A DNA stretch of 64,000 nucleotides from Gammaproteobacteria bacterium (lineage in GTDB: Bacteria; Pseudomonadota; Gammaproteobacteria; Pseudomonadales; Azotimanducaceae), in contig JAJFJZ010000028.1 of NCBI GenBank assembly GCA_021773565.1, positions 1 through 64,000 of the forward strand. The letters run 5' to 3'. Every line of letters starts with the position of its first letter. Within the stretch, counting starts at the first letter, position 1. Positions 33,666 to 43,155 of this stretch are shown one piece after another. The translations under genes were made by a program, and so were the position numbers. The notes under the pieces are model-generated. The model saw only the letters and a program-made list of their open reading frames with translations. It had not been told where the DNA came from and ran no database searches.

Positions 33666-34865
33666 ATGAGTAAACCACTGGAAGGAGTTCGCGTGCTGGA
33701 CTTGACCCATATGTTATCTGGTCCCTATGGCGCAATGATACTTGCAGATTTGGGAGCGGAAACAATTAAAGTAGAACCTTTGAAGGGAGAGGGTACGCGC
33801 AAGCTTCTCGCGAGTGATCCCAAGCATTCTCTGGAGGGGATGGGCGCTTACTTCATTACCCTCAACAGAAATAAAAAAAGCACGTTGATAGACCTAAAAC
33901 ACACTGACGGTCTCGCGGTGTTCTATGAATTAGTTAAAGAAGCAGACATCGTCATCAGTAATTTTGGTGCAGGAGTGCCCGAACGCTTGAAGATAGACTA
34001 TGCAACACTAATCAAGCATAACCCGCGCATCATTACCTGCACTGTGTCTGGTTTCGGCTCCGATGGCCCTAACCACAAGCGGCCGGCCTTTGATCAGGTG
34101 GCGCAAGCAACGGGGGGAGGAATGTCAATTACAGGAACAGATCACGCGCATCCGATGCGCGCAGGCATCCCCATCGGTGATCTGGGCGGTGGTATGTTTG
34201 GTGTGATGGGTATTCTGGCGGCGCTATATGAAAGAGAACACAGTGGCCGTGGCCAGCATGTGGATATCTCTATGCTGGATGCTCAGATATCGTTGTTGAA
34301 TTACATGGCAACCATGCATTTTCTTTCCGGTGAAGACCCCTATCCCATTGGCAACTCGCACTTTGTACACGTACCCTATGATACCTTCACGTGCTCCGAC
34401 GGCTTTATTGTGATTGCAGTGATAACTGATAATTTTTGGACCAACCTGAAAGAAGTGGTGAGCATTCCGGAATTCGATAATTCAGATTACGACACCCAGC
34501 CAGGTCGTTGGGCGGCTCGGGATATGATCACTCAAAAACTCAATGGAGTGCTTGAGAATGCGTCAGTTGCCCATTGGGTTGACTTGTTGGAAGCCAAACG
34601 AATTCCCTGCGCCCCTGTTAATCGCTTTAGTCAGGCGTTATCAGACGAGCAGGTATTGCATCGAAACATGGTGGTTGAACTCAAGCATCCCTCGGGTAAA
34701 ACTACGAAAGGTCCGGGAAACCCCATAAAGCTGTCGCGAACCAGTGATGAAAGTTTTAGTCCCGCTCCTTTGCTTGGCGAGCATACCGATGAGGTTTTTA
34801 AATCTCTGCTCGGTTATGACGATGCCCGGCTTGAAAAGCTGAAATTAGCGAGGGCGATTGGCTAG
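33666..34865 (+). CDS. Class III CoA-transferase (CaiB/BaiF family)
   Basis: A 399-residue enzyme that moves CoA between carboxylic acids. The family N-terminus is clear: LEGVRVLDLTHMLSGPYGAM, LADLGAETIKVEPLKGEGTR and LNRNKKSTLIDLK, with a catalytic Asp in DISMLDAQISLLNY. The C-terminal part has LLGEHTDEV, also typical. The gene overlaps the next by one base (TAGTG), so the pair is translationally coupled. It likely activates a pathway acid to the CoA ester used by the lyase downstream. The specific acid cannot be read from the sequence. Confidence 0.9.
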   Translation: MSKPLEGVRVLDLTHMLSGPYGAMILADLGAETIKVEPLKGEGTRKLLASDPKHSLEGMGAYFITLNRNKKSTLIDLKHTDGLAVFYELVKEADIVISNFGAGVPERLKIDYATLIKHNPRIITCTVSGFGSDGPNHKRPAFDQVAQATGGGMSITGTDHAHPMRAGIPIGDLGGGMFGVMGILAALYEREHSGRGQHVDISMLDAQISLLNYMATMHFLSGEDPYPIGNSHFVHVPYDTFTCSDGFIVIAVITDNFWTNLKEVVSIPEFDNSDYDTQPGRWAARDMITQKLNGVLENASVAHWVDLLEAKRIPCAPVNRFSQALSDEQVLHRNMVVELKHPSGKTTKGPGNPIKLSRTSDESFSPAPLLGEHTDEVFKSLLGYDDARLEKLKLARAIG

Positions 34866-35776
34866 TGACTCAAAAAATTATCATCAATGAAGTTGGCCCG
34901 CGAGATGGCTTGCAGAATCAATCCAAATTACTGAGCATCGACGAACGCCTGCAATTGATTCGCGCACTTGTTGAAGCCAACGTTGACCATATTGAAGTGG
35001 GCGCTTTTGTTTCCCCCAAAGCGGTACCGGCCATGGCGGGAACCGATGAAGTTTTGCAAAGCCTGCGCGGTGAGTCGGAAAATTTCTCTGTGCTAATTCC
35101 GAACCAGCGTGGATATGAACTTGCCAGGCAGGCCGGTGCAAAAACAGTAGCTATGGTGTTGTATGCCAGTGAGGGCATGGCGGTCAAAAATGTTGGCATG
35201 ACAAAGTTACGGGCAGAACAGGACGCTGAGGCGATATTGCAATGTGCAAAAGCAGATGGGATTAACGTTGTTGCCACGGTTTCGGTGGCATTTGAATGCC
35301 CTTTCGATGGACCGACCGACCCTATGATTGTTTTTGAAGCCGCCAATAAATTCCTGGATTTAGGCGTGGATAATCTGGTAATTGCCGACACCATAGGTGC
35401 AGCAAATCCCGCGCAGGTTGCCGCGCTGATGAATCGCCTCGTTGCTCGCAATGGTGCCGGTAAATTGACCTGTCACTTCCACGACACGCGAGCACTGGGT
35501 ATGGCCAACGTCTACGCTGCAGTAGAAGCTGGGATCCGCCGCTTTGATGCGTCGATATCAGGCTTGGGCGGCTGCCCGTTTGCGCCCGGGGCGAGCGGCA
35601 ATATTGCAACAGAGGATGCAGTCATGATGTTACATGCTATGGGTTTCGAGACCGGGATTGATTTGCATCGACTCATGGTCGCGTCAGATTTGGCGGAGAC
35701 CCTGACCGGAGCGGCGCCGGGAAGTCGCGCCAAGGCCTGGTTAAAGCCACACCTGCTCAAGAGGGCAGTGGCCTGA
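34865..35776 (+). CDS. HMG-CoA lyase-like enzyme
   Basis: A 303-residue TIM-barrel lyase, GTG start. NEVGPRDGLQNQ is the family start with catalytic Arg-Asp, VAFECPFDG, the metal-site CHFHDTRALGMAN, and the loop GLGGCPFAPGASGNIATEDA with the conserved Cys. These are hallmarks of hydroxymethylglutaryl-CoA lyase and its relatives, which cleave 3-hydroxy-3-methylacyl-CoA esters to a ketone-type acid and acetyl-CoA. Directly coupled to a CoA-transferase, it probably cleaves the CoA ester formed there. A homologue with another 3-hydroxyacyl-CoA substrate is equally possible. Confidence 0.88.
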   Translation: MTQKIIINEVGPRDGLQNQSKLLSIDERLQLIRALVEANVDHIEVGAFVSPKAVPAMAGTDEVLQSLRGESENFSVLIPNQRGYELARQAGAKTVAMVLYASEGMAVKNVGMTKLRAEQDAEAILQCAKADGINVVATVSVAFECPFDGPTDPMIVFEAANKFLDLGVDNLVIADTIGAANPAQVAALMNRLVARNGAGKLTCHFHDTRALGMANVYAAVEAGIRRFDASISGLGGCPFAPGASGNIATEDAVMMLHAMGFETGIDLHRLMVASDLAETLTGAAPGSRAKAWLKPHLLKRAVA

Positions 35777-35815
35777 TAGACACTATAGAAATGGATGTAT
35801 CAACGAGGAACACAC

Positions 35816-37876
35816 ATGGCTTACCGATTAGGCGTTGACGTTGGCGGAACCTTTACCGACCTTTTGCTCATCAACGAGGAGTCGGGTGCGACTTTTACAG
35901 CCAAGGTGCTTTCTACCCCGGAGGACTCTTCTATTGGCGTTCTGAATGGTATTGCCAGAATTTGCGATGAATCCGGAGTCAACCCTCGGGATGTTAATCG
36001 TGTCATGCACGGAACGACTGTTGCGACCAATGCCGTTCTTACAGGCAAAGGCGCCAGAGTAGGGCTTGTAACTACCGCGGGTTATGAGAGCACCTTGCAG
36101 GTCGCCCGCTCCTTTTGTCCTGGTGGCTTGGGAGGGTGGGTTAGCTTTGTCAAAAAGCCGCTGCTGGCTTCATTGGAATTGACTATTGGTGCTAGCGAAC
36201 GAATGGGGGCCAACGGTGAAGTGGTGAGAGAACTGGATGAGGCCCGGTTCCGTGAAGATCTTATTGCGCTAAAGAGCAAGGATGAGGTCGAAGCCCTCAC
36301 GATTTGTTTCATAAATGCGTATATCAACAATGCCCACGAGAGGCGGGCGCAGGAAATCGCAGCGGAGATCTTTGCGGATATTCCCATCTCAATTTCCAGC
36401 GATGTGGTGCCGGAAATGCAAGAGTATGAGCGCACGGAGACGACTGTCGTGAACTCCTACGTGCGGCCCCAGGTTTCGAAATATGTCAGTAATATGCAAG
36501 CGGCGCTGGATGACAAAATGGGCGAGGGAACCCAGTTGTCCATTCTCCGTTCAGACGGCGGCCTTGCCTCGGCGCGCGCGGCTGGAGAATCCCCGGTAAA
36601 CCTGTTGATGTCAGGGCCCGCTGGTGGAGTGTCCGGTGCCGCCTACTTTTGTGGGCGCGCTGGATTTCAGAATATTCTGACCTTCGATATGGGCGGTACT
36701 TCAACGGATGTAGCACTTATTCAAAATTCGATCGCCAGGGTGCGACGCGAAACGATAGTGGGAGATGTGCGCGTTCGCGCGCCCTCTGTGGATGTTCGAA
36801 CTGTCGGCGCAGGCGGAGGCTCAATAGCCTTTGTGCCGGAGCTCACAAAAGCGCTGCGAGTGGGGCCAGAATCGGCGGGTGCGGTACCTGGCCCAGCGTG
36901 CTATATGAAAGGGGGTGAATTGCCGACGGTCTGCGATGCGAATGTTGTGCTCGGCTATTTACCCTCTGATGTTCAACTTGGTGGAAGTATGGAGATTAAT
37001 CGGGAGGCATCGGTAGCGGCGGTGCAGCAAATCGCCGATGCCTGTGGAATCGAACTTATGGAAGCCGCCGAGGGCATTATAAAAATCGTCAACGAATCCA
37101 TGTTTGGTGCGCTCAGGCTGGTGTCAGTTGAACAGGGCTATGATCCTCGCGATTTTGCGTTGGTGGGCTTTGGTGGTGCTGGACCTTTACACGCGAACGC
37201 TCTGGCGATACTCAGTGATTCCTGGCCGGTGATTGTGCCGCCGGGGCCTGGAGTACTGTGTGCCTATGGCGATGCCACGACCCAGGTACAGGATGAAACG
37301 GCGCGAACCTATCTGACAATGACGGCGGGTCTTAGTGACGAAACCCTCAGTGCAGATCTTGAGGAGTTGGCCAGCAAAGCAGCGGACTCCTTACTGGCTG
37401 ATGGGATTAAAACGGCGGATCAGCGTATTAGCTACCAGGCGGATTTACGCTACGCCGGGCAAGCATTTCAAATCACGGTAGATTTTACTCCGGAAGAGCT
37501 TGCAGCCAGGGGTGTGGCTTTGCTTACAGAAACTTTTGATGCAGAGCATGAACAGTTGTTTACATTCAAATTGGATGACGGACACGAAATATTAATGATA
37601 AGAGCTGTCGCTCGAGCCACAGCAAAGGCCCCCGCTGAACAGACCGTTGGTGATGCTTCAGCGAGCCTGGAAGGCTGCGTGGTGCAAGACACTGAGTTTT
37701 ACTACGATGGTTCCTGGCACAAAGCAACAATATATGACCGCAGTAAACTTCATGCAGGACTTGTGGTGCCTGGGCCGGCCATTGTTGGAGAAATGGATTC
37801 CACCACAGTCATTTTGCCAGGCTTTGTAGCGACAATAGATGAAGTCGGCAACCTACTCATTAACTCAGCTCGATAA
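35816..37876 (+). CDS. Hydantoinase/oxoprolinase A-type ATPase subunit
   Basis: A 686-residue subunit of the HyuA/acetone-carboxylase-beta/5-oxoprolinase superfamily. It has the N-terminal nucleotide-binding fold GVDVGGTFTDLLLI, HGTTVATNAVLTGKGARVGL, the central FDMGGTSTDVALI and VGAGGGSIAF, and FGGAGPLHANALA. The start at 35816 has AGGAA 5 bases upstream. With the B subunit 10 bases downstream it forms an ATP-dependent enzyme that hydrolyses cyclic amides (hydantoins, oxoproline) or carboxylates ketones. Neighbouring CoA-transferase and HMG-CoA-lyase-like genes make ketone carboxylation an alternative to amide hydrolysis; the sequence alone does not decide. Confidence 0.87.
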   Translation: MAYRLGVDVGGTFTDLLLINEESGATFTAKVLSTPEDSSIGVLNGIARICDESGVNPRDVNRVMHGTTVATNAVLTGKGARVGLVTTAGYESTLQVARSFCPGGLGGWVSFVKKPLLASLELTIGASERMGANGEVVRELDEARFREDLIALKSKDEVEALTICFINAYINNAHERRAQEIAAEIFADIPISISSDVVPEMQEYERTETTVVNSYVRPQVSKYVSNMQAALDDKMGEGTQLSILRSDGGLASARAAGESPVNLLMSGPAGGVSGAAYFCGRAGFQNILTFDMGGTSTDVALIQNSIARVRRETIVGDVRVRAPSVDVRTVGAGGGSIAFVPELTKALRVGPESAGAVPGPACYMKGGELPTVCDANVVLGYLPSDVQLGGSMEINREASVAAVQQIADACGIELMEAAEGIIKIVNESMFGALRLVSVEQGYDPRDFALVGFGGAGPLHANALAILSDSWPVIVPPGPGVLCAYGDATTQVQDETARTYLTMTAGLSDETLSADLEELASKAADSLLADGIKTADQRISYQADLRYAGQAFQITVDFTPEELAARGVALLTETFDAEHEQLFTFKLDDGHEILMIRAVARATAKAPAEQTVGDASASLEGCVVQDTEFYYDGSWHKATIYDRSKLHAGLVVPGPAIVGEMDSTTVILPGFVATIDEVGNLLINSAR

Positions 37877-37886
37877 GGACCAGGTC

Positions 37887-39758
37887 ATGACAGCACGGCT
37901 TATTGAAACGAATACAAAACCGCTTGAGAAAATAGACGTTGATGGTGTCACGGTTGATATTATCGAAAACGCGCTCCGCAATGCACGCGAGGAAATGGAT
38001 GCGGTATTGTTTAGAACGGCGATGTCCCCTGGCATCCGCGAGCAGGGGGATTGTTTCCCCATGATTGCCAATAAGAGGGGAAAGATGGTGGTGGGCCAGT
38101 TCGGTTCTTTTATCGGGCCTTTTCTGGAGGCCTATGACGCTGAGATAGAAGAGGGTGATGTTATTCTCACAAACGATCCTTACATGTGCAATGCGGCAGT
38201 TTCGCATTTGCCGGATTGGGTGGTTTTGGTCCCGGTTTTCAAAAATGGCCGCCACATTGCCTGGTCTGCGATGTTTGGTCATATGTCAGACAACGGTGGT
38301 ATGGTTCCGGGCTCTATTCCCATAGAGGCCACGACCATCTATCAGGAAGGCATTCGAATTCCCCCGACCAAGCTGTATAAAAAGGGAGTGCTGCAATCCG
38401 ACCTTCTCGAACTTATTTTGCACAATGTTCGCACCCCCCAGTGGAATCGCTTCGACCTCAATGCCCTTGTAGCAGCGTGTAATACCGCAGCCAAGCGCTG
38501 CGTTGAGCTAGCCGATCGTTTTGGTGATGATGTGCTCTATTCCACCATGGACATTATGTTGCAGCGTAACTTTGATGCGATGAAGCACATTATCCAGATG
38601 TTCATTCCCGAGGAGCCCAGAGAATTTGTTGATTACATTTGTGACGACGGTATGGGCATGGGCCCCTACAAGATCAAGTGCAAGATGTGGCGCGAGGGCA
38701 GTATCGCACATTTTGATTTTGACGGAACGGACCCACAGGCCCAAAGTTCGGTGAACTTTTATCTGAACGAAGATATGTTTAAAATGTTTTTCGGCTCTTT
38801 CACCATCAATGTGGTTGATCCACAGATTGTTTTTAACGACGGCTTTTATGATCTTGTGAAGGTGAACATTCCCCAGGGCACCCTGTTAAAACCCAATTTT
38901 CCCGCAGCTCTGTCCGGTAGAACCCACGCCCTGGGCCGAATCTTCGACGTGCTCGGGGCCTTGTTGGGAATGGGCGCCCCCGAAGATATGTTAAATGCCG
39001 CAGGTTTTTCCGACTCTCCCCACTTGTTCTACTCAGGCTATGACGACAATGGCGAGTGGTTCCAGCTATTTCAAATAGGCTTTGGCGGTGTGCCGGGTCG
39101 GCCGGTCGGTGACGGACCCGATGGCCATTCACTGTGGCCGGGATTTACCAATGTGCCTAACGAATTCATCGAGTCGTATTTTCCTCTGCGCATTGAACGC
39201 TATGAAACCATTCCCGATTCCGGAGGTGCCGGTTTGCATCGCGGTGGCAATGGTTTAAGCGTTGCCTATCGCTTCCTTTGTGACGGCGACATCGGTATTC
39301 ACGATGAGCGATGGTTGACGTATCCCTGGGGTGTTCTAGGTGGAGATACCGGTTTGCGTTCTACCAAGCGTATAGTGCGAGCGGATGGCTCCGAGCAATG
39401 GCTACCAGCCAAAGCTGAAGGCATTAAAGTCAAGAAGGGGGATCTGCTGTACTTCAACACCTGGGGTGGCGGTGGTTGGGGCGATCCCTATAATCGAGAC
39501 CCCCAGTTAGTGATGGACGACGTCAATCGCAGACTCGTCACCTCCCAGGGCGCACTGCGCTACGGCGTGGTGATAACAGATAATGGCACGGTTGATCTTG
39601 ATGCTACCTCAGCACTCAGAGCTGACTTGAAATCGAAGCGTGAGGATATTCCGATGTTTAATCATGGGGGCGAGCTGGAAGATATCCGTGCACGTTGTGA
39701 GGCTGAAACCCATTTGCCAGCACCGGTTCAACCGGAATTTGTGGTGGCCCGCGCCTAA
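37887..39758 (+). CDS. Hydantoinase/oxoprolinase B-type subunit
   Basis: A 623-residue partner of the preceding A subunit. Conserved B-family blocks are seen: NALRNAREEMDAVLFRTAMS, REQGDCFPMI, GDVILTNDPYM, SHLPDWVVLVPVF and HMSDNGGMVPGS (metal-site His/Asp candidates), and late RGGNGLSVAYRF and YFNTWGGGGWGDP. The ATG at 37887 with AGGACCAGG upstream is chosen over longer frames that overlap the A gene. The pair is complete. No third small subunit (as in acetone carboxylase gamma) follows, which slightly favours the hydantoinase/oxoprolinase type. Confidence 0.87.
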   Translation: MTARLIETNTKPLEKIDVDGVTVDIIENALRNAREEMDAVLFRTAMSPGIREQGDCFPMIANKRGKMVVGQFGSFIGPFLEAYDAEIEEGDVILTNDPYMCNAAVSHLPDWVVLVPVFKNGRHIAWSAMFGHMSDNGGMVPGSIPIEATTIYQEGIRIPPTKLYKKGVLQSDLLELILHNVRTPQWNRFDLNALVAACNTAAKRCVELADRFGDDVLYSTMDIMLQRNFDAMKHIIQMFIPEEPREFVDYICDDGMGMGPYKIKCKMWREGSIAHFDFDGTDPQAQSSVNFYLNEDMFKMFFGSFTINVVDPQIVFNDGFYDLVKVNIPQGTLLKPNFPAALSGRTHALGRIFDVLGALLGMGAPEDMLNAAGFSDSPHLFYSGYDDNGEWFQLFQIGFGGVPGRPVGDGPDGHSLWPGFTNVPNEFIESYFPLRIERYETIPDSGGAGLHRGGNGLSVAYRFLCDGDIGIHDERWLTYPWGVLGGDTGLRSTKRIVRADGSEQWLPAKAEGIKVKKGDLLYFNTWGGGGWGDPYNRDPQLVMDDVNRRLVTSQGALRYGVVITDNGTVDLDATSALRADLKSKREDIPMFNHGGELEDIRARCEAETHLPAPVQPEFVVARA

Positions 39759-39797
39759 GGCGCGACTCATCATGATTCGTATACACTGAGTTTACGC

Positions 39798-40418
39798 ATG
39801 GATCTGGATTCTACTGACATTGGTATTGGCAGCCGCCCTGCGCTCGTTGTCGTTGATATGATACTGGGTTTTACTGATCCTGCCTGTGCGCTTGGCAGCC
39901 ATTGCCCGGATGTCATCGCTGCCAATCGACGTCTACTCGATGTTTTTCGCGAACGCAAACTCCCGATTTTTTTTACGACGGTTGTCTATCACTATCCCGA
40001 TCAGGCGCGAGTGTTTCGCGAGCGTGTAAAAGCGTTGAATGTACTCACACCGGAATCAGCGTGGATAAAGATTGATCCCGCTTTGGCGCGCAGAGCCGAC
40101 GAAGTATTGATTGAAAAGCAATGGGCAAGCGCTTTCCATAAAACCGATCTGGATGCCCGATTGCGATCTGCCAATGTTGATTCTCTTGTTGTTACGGGTT
40201 TGACCACCAGTGGATGTGTCCGGGCGACCGCGGTCGACGGCTTGCAGTATGACTATTCCGTGGTGGTTGTGAAGGATGCGGTGGGCGATCGCAACGAAGA
40301 GGCGCATAAGGCCAATCTGTTTGACCTTCAGGCCAAATACGCCGATGTGCAAAGCTGTAGTGAGCTTATCGCCTCTCTGGAGAAGGGTACTGCCAGGTTA
40401 AAGGGCCAAGATGGATAG
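39798..40418 (+). CDS. Isochorismatase-family hydrolase (N-carbamoylsarcosine amidase-like)
   Basis: A 206-residue cysteine hydrolase. RPALVVVDMILGFTDPACAL carries the catalytic Asp, EKQWASAFHKTDLDARL the Lys, and VVTGLTTSGCVRATAVDGLQ the nucleophilic Cys after the usual cis-peptide. These are features of the CSHase/nicotinamidase/isochorismatase fold. It follows the hydantoinase-type genes, and in creatinine- and hydantoin-type pathways such an enzyme removes a carbamoyl group; by analogy it may hydrolyse the product of the A/B enzyme. It is the last plus-strand gene before the convergent MarR gene. Confidence 0.87.
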   Translation: MDLDSTDIGIGSRPALVVVDMILGFTDPACALGSHCPDVIAANRRLLDVFRERKLPIFFTTVVYHYPDQARVFRERVKALNVLTPESAWIKIDPALARRADEVLIEKQWASAFHKTDLDARLRSANVDSLVVTGLTTSGCVRATAVDGLQYDYSVVVVKDAVGDRNEEAHKANLFDLQAKYADVQSCSELIASLEKGTARLKGQDG

Positions 40419-40489
40419 AATCGGCCCATGAACACCTTCAATCGCCTCTGAGTTCCACCCGATATCATCAGTTTCTCCGTCTGGCTATT

Positions 40490-40945
40490 CTAACGTTTCA
40501 ACTCTTCATCCAGGTTTTTTTGCATCCTTAAGAGCAACGAAACAAGCAACTTCTGCTCAGTTTTAGTGAGGCCCTGCGTTGCAATTTTGCGTAGTTGTTC
40601 AACGTGTTTGGACAAAGGCTCTATATGGGGGTTAACTTTGTCGGTCAAATAGATGCGGTTAACTCTTCGATCTCGCAGGTCGGCCTTGCGAGTAATCCAT
40701 CCACTTGCCTCCAGCTTGTCCAGAATTTTCCCCATAGGTGGAGTGGCAATACTGAGTTCATCAGCCAATTCGGTTTGGGTTCGTCCCTCTGCAGAATAGA
40801 GTGCTCTAAGCACCTGCCATTGCGCGCGAGTCAGGCCAAGGTGTTTAACATTGCGATTAAATAGCCGGGAAAAAGCAAGACCTAGTTCATGAATAATGAC
40901 AGCCAGCTGTGTATCCGTTGCAGAGGTTTTGTTCGATTTAGGCAC
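40490..40945 (-). CDS. MarR-family transcriptional regulator
   Basis: A 151-residue winged-helix repressor, GTG start. The DNA-binding part reads LTRAQWQVLRALYSAEGRTQ, ELADELSIATPPMGKILDKL and GWITRKADLRDRRVNRIYLT, the last being the MarR wing with conserved Asp-Arg-Arg. It is divergent from the hotdog/RND operon, with a 12-bp palindrome in the 130-base gap, so it probably represses that operon and itself until a phenolic or other small ligand binds. Confidence 0.9.
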   Translation of the reverse strand: MPKSNKTSATDTQLAVIIHELGLAFSRLFNRNVKHLGLTRAQWQVLRALYSAEGRTQTELADELSIATPPMGKILDKLEASGWITRKADLRDRRVNRIYLTDKVNPHIEPLSKHVEQLRKIATQGLTKTEQKLLVSLLLRMQKNLDEELKR

Positions 40946-41011
40946 GCAATTTGTTTCCGCTTAACCTTGAATGTGACCAATTTTGCATAATACATTGAGA
41001 AATAGATACTG

Positions 41012-41023
41012 TAACTATAGTTA
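41012..41023. promoter_or_regulatory. MarR operator candidate
   Basis: TAACTATAGTTA is a perfect 12-bp palindrome in the divergent promoter region, and a half-match (AGTTACTATAG) follows within 25 bases. Position and size fit a MarR dimer site. Confidence 0.55.
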
Positions 41024-41078
41024 TTATAATCTCAGTTACTATAGAATGAAGAAACTTTTATTCTACCCAGGGTTAAGT

Positions 41079-41609
41079 ATGCCGTTGCAAGACTCGCTAC
41101 AGGAAAAGTTTAGCGACTACCTATCCAGACCGGAATTCAGGGAGCAATATGCGAGCCGTCCTGGGGCTCACGCTGACCTTAACGTAAAGATTAACTCGGT
41201 TGATGCATCCGGTGTACAAATGAGTTTTATGCCCACAATATCAATTGCTGCGAGCAAGCATACAGGGTTTTGTGATCCTGGCCCCGTTACGACTCTAATG
41301 GACTCAGCTATGGGACTTAGCGTCATGTTAAGCCTCGAAGAGTTTTCTTCCATTGCCACGCTTGAACTGCGTACGGACTGGATAACGAATCCTGTTGTTA
41401 ACGAGGAAATTCTAGTTAACGCACAAGTCGAATGTAATACAGAAGGTTTGGTCTTTGTGCATGCCAGAGCCTGGCAACAGAATCAGGCCATGCCATTCTG
41501 CCGAGGTACAGGTCGCTTCATGTTAACCCAAGGTGAAGGAAACCTTGCCCGGGTGATTATGGAAACGGCCAGAGCGCAGGAATTTCCGGATGAACGAGGT
41601 GATCAATGA
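41079..41609 (+). CDS. Hotdog-fold thioesterase-like protein
   Basis: A 176-residue PaaI/4HBT-type protein. The signature HTGFCDPGPVTTLMDSAMGL matches the hotdog helix region (G-x-x-x-x-x-D-S/A) where thioesterases carry the catalytic acid. The start at 41079 follows AGGGTTAAGT; a longer frame from 40983 would overlap the promoter palindrome. Its stop overlaps the next gene by four bases. Two hotdog genes ahead of an efflux pump are uncommon. They may process a CoA-bound compound that the pump then exports, which is inference. Confidence 0.78.
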   Translation: MPLQDSLQEKFSDYLSRPEFREQYASRPGAHADLNVKINSVDASGVQMSFMPTISIAASKHTGFCDPGPVTTLMDSAMGLSVMLSLEEFSSIATLELRTDWITNPVVNEEILVNAQVECNTEGLVFVHARAWQQNQAMPFCRGTGRFMLTQGEGNLARVIMETARAQEFPDERGDQ

Positions 41610-42028
41610 GTCAGTCGGTGGTGGATATAGCAGAGATACCCTATGCCATGTCGTTAAAAGTAAGAGCTGAAGTAGTAAATGAGGAATTGCGATTTTGTCT
41701 GCCCGCAGATGAGCGTTTTATGGGAAATCCCATGATTCGGGCTTTCCACGGCGGGATTATTAATGGATTTCTGAATTGCGTGATGCGCTTGAACGCGATG
41801 CAAATAGCTGAGTTACTTGAACCTCCACAGCTTGTAAGCATGACAACTGGTTACTTAAGATCAGCGCACATAGCTGGTGATCTATATGCAAGCAGCACCA
41901 TAAACCGACTTGGGAAACGAATCGTTTCAGTATCAGCTAGAGCCTGGCAGATTTCGGAACAAGTACCGGAAAGATTGGTTGCTCAGGCCACGGCTTCCCT
42001 GCAAATTTCGCCGGGTTCCAAAAAGTGA
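41606..42028 (+). CDS. Hotdog-fold protein, second of a pair
   Basis: A 140-residue relative of the preceding protein. FHGGIINGFLNCVMRLNAM occupies the position of the hotdog helix, and SMTTGYLRSAHIAGDLYASS the following strand. The usual active-site Asp/Glu is replaced by Asn or missing in the helix, so it may be a non-catalytic half of a heteromer. It overlaps genes on both sides by four bases (ATGA-type coupling), giving one tightly coupled operon from 41079 to 46271. Confidence 0.75.
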   Translation: MSQSVVDIAEIPYAMSLKVRAEVVNEELRFCLPADERFMGNPMIRAFHGGIINGFLNCVMRLNAMQIAELLEPPQLVSMTTGYLRSAHIAGDLYASSTINRLGKRIVSVSARAWQISEQVPERLVAQATASLQISPGSKK

Positions 42029-43155
42029 ACTATGTTACCTGCAAAGAATTAATCCAGCCGCACGGCTGTTTTGTTTTAAGTGGGTTTTTGTTATTTGTTC
42101 TCACCGCATGTGATGCACCTCCCCCTTCAAGTGAGGTAAGCGCTGAATTAAAACCTGCGTCCAGTGTATTTGTTTCAATTGTAAATCCGGAACAGATAAT
42201 GATAGCTGACCCGCTTATTGCAACGGGAACGATTGCCGCCAAACAAACCAGTGCTATTGGGCCGCTTGCTGAAGGTGTGGTTGAACAGATATTCGTTAGA
42301 GTTGGAGATCGGGTCAAGAAAGGACAGCCGCTGTTTCAAACCAGAAAATCCGATTATCTTCGTAAAGTAAAAGAACTTGAAGCTGGATTGAAAGTAGGTG
42401 ACGCAGAGCTGGTTAAGGCACAGCGGGATGTTCGCCGAGCAACTGAACTTGTTAACCGCGGATTGCTGGCGACTTCGCAAAAGGAGGATGCGGAAACAGC
42501 ATACAACGTTGCAGAAGCCAGACTTCAACAGGCTAAAACCTCTTTGGCTACTGCACAGCAGGCCTTGCAGGATACTACAGTACGGTCTCCTTTTGATGGC
42601 GCTATATCAGCCAGGTATGTGGATGAGGGCGTGTATATGAGCAACCGCTTCTCAGGCATGGGAAACTCTGCCGTGGTACAGGTTCTGGAGTGTGAGATCG
42701 CTGCTGCAATACTTGTCGCTCCGGAAGTCGAGTTATCACGATTACGACTTGGCCTGTCAGGCCTGCTTTACGTCTTGGGCCATGCCGATCCGATTCAATC
42801 CAAAATTTTGATTCTGAATGATTTGGTTGATCCAGTTGCCAGAACTGTTGATTTTCGCATGGCCTTCCTGAATCCGGACTGCCAGGTGAAGGCAGGACAA
42901 TTTGTCAGGGCAGAGGTTAATGTTGATCCGCGTCAGGTAATCGTTTTGCCACGATCTGCGTTAAGAGGGGTTGAAGGCGCGTATTACGTTTATGTCGTTG
43001 AAGATAGTACTGCTTCAAAGTTTTCTATCCAGGTGCGTGATCTCGATGCGACCAGGGTTGAAGTACTATCAAACATTGAGCTATCACAGAGCGTTATCGT
43101 TAGTCCTCAAGGTAGTGTGAGGGATGGAACTAAAGTAGAGATTATCCAGCCATGA
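42025..43155 (+). CDS. RND efflux periplasmic adaptor (membrane fusion lipoprotein)
   Basis: A 376-residue adaptor, GTG start overlapping the previous stop. A lipobox L-T-A-C gives a lipidated Cys29. Lipoyl-type beta segments (AIGPLAEGVVEQIFVRVGDR, VRSPFDGAISARYVDEGVYM) flank a helical hairpin with Lys/Glu/Ala repeats, as in MexA/AcrA proteins. The adaptor joins the inner-membrane pump encoded next to an outer-membrane channel. No TolC-type gene is present, so a TolC from elsewhere is probably used. Confidence 0.9.
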   Translation: MNYVTCKELIQPHGCFVLSGFLLFVLTACDAPPPSSEVSAELKPASSVFVSIVNPEQIMIADPLIATGTIAAKQTSAIGPLAEGVVEQIFVRVGDRVKKGQPLFQTRKSDYLRKVKELEAGLKVGDAELVKAQRDVRRATELVNRGLLATSQKEDAETAYNVAEARLQQAKTSLATAQQALQDTTVRSPFDGAISARYVDEGVYMSNRFSGMGNSAVVQVLECEIAAAILVAPEVELSRLRLGLSGLLYVLGHADPIQSKILILNDLVDPVARTVDFRMAFLNPDCQVKAGQFVRAEVNVDPRQVIVLPRSALRGVEGAYYVYVVEDSTASKFSIQVRDLDATRVEVLSNIELSQSVIVSPQGSVRDGTKVEIIQP

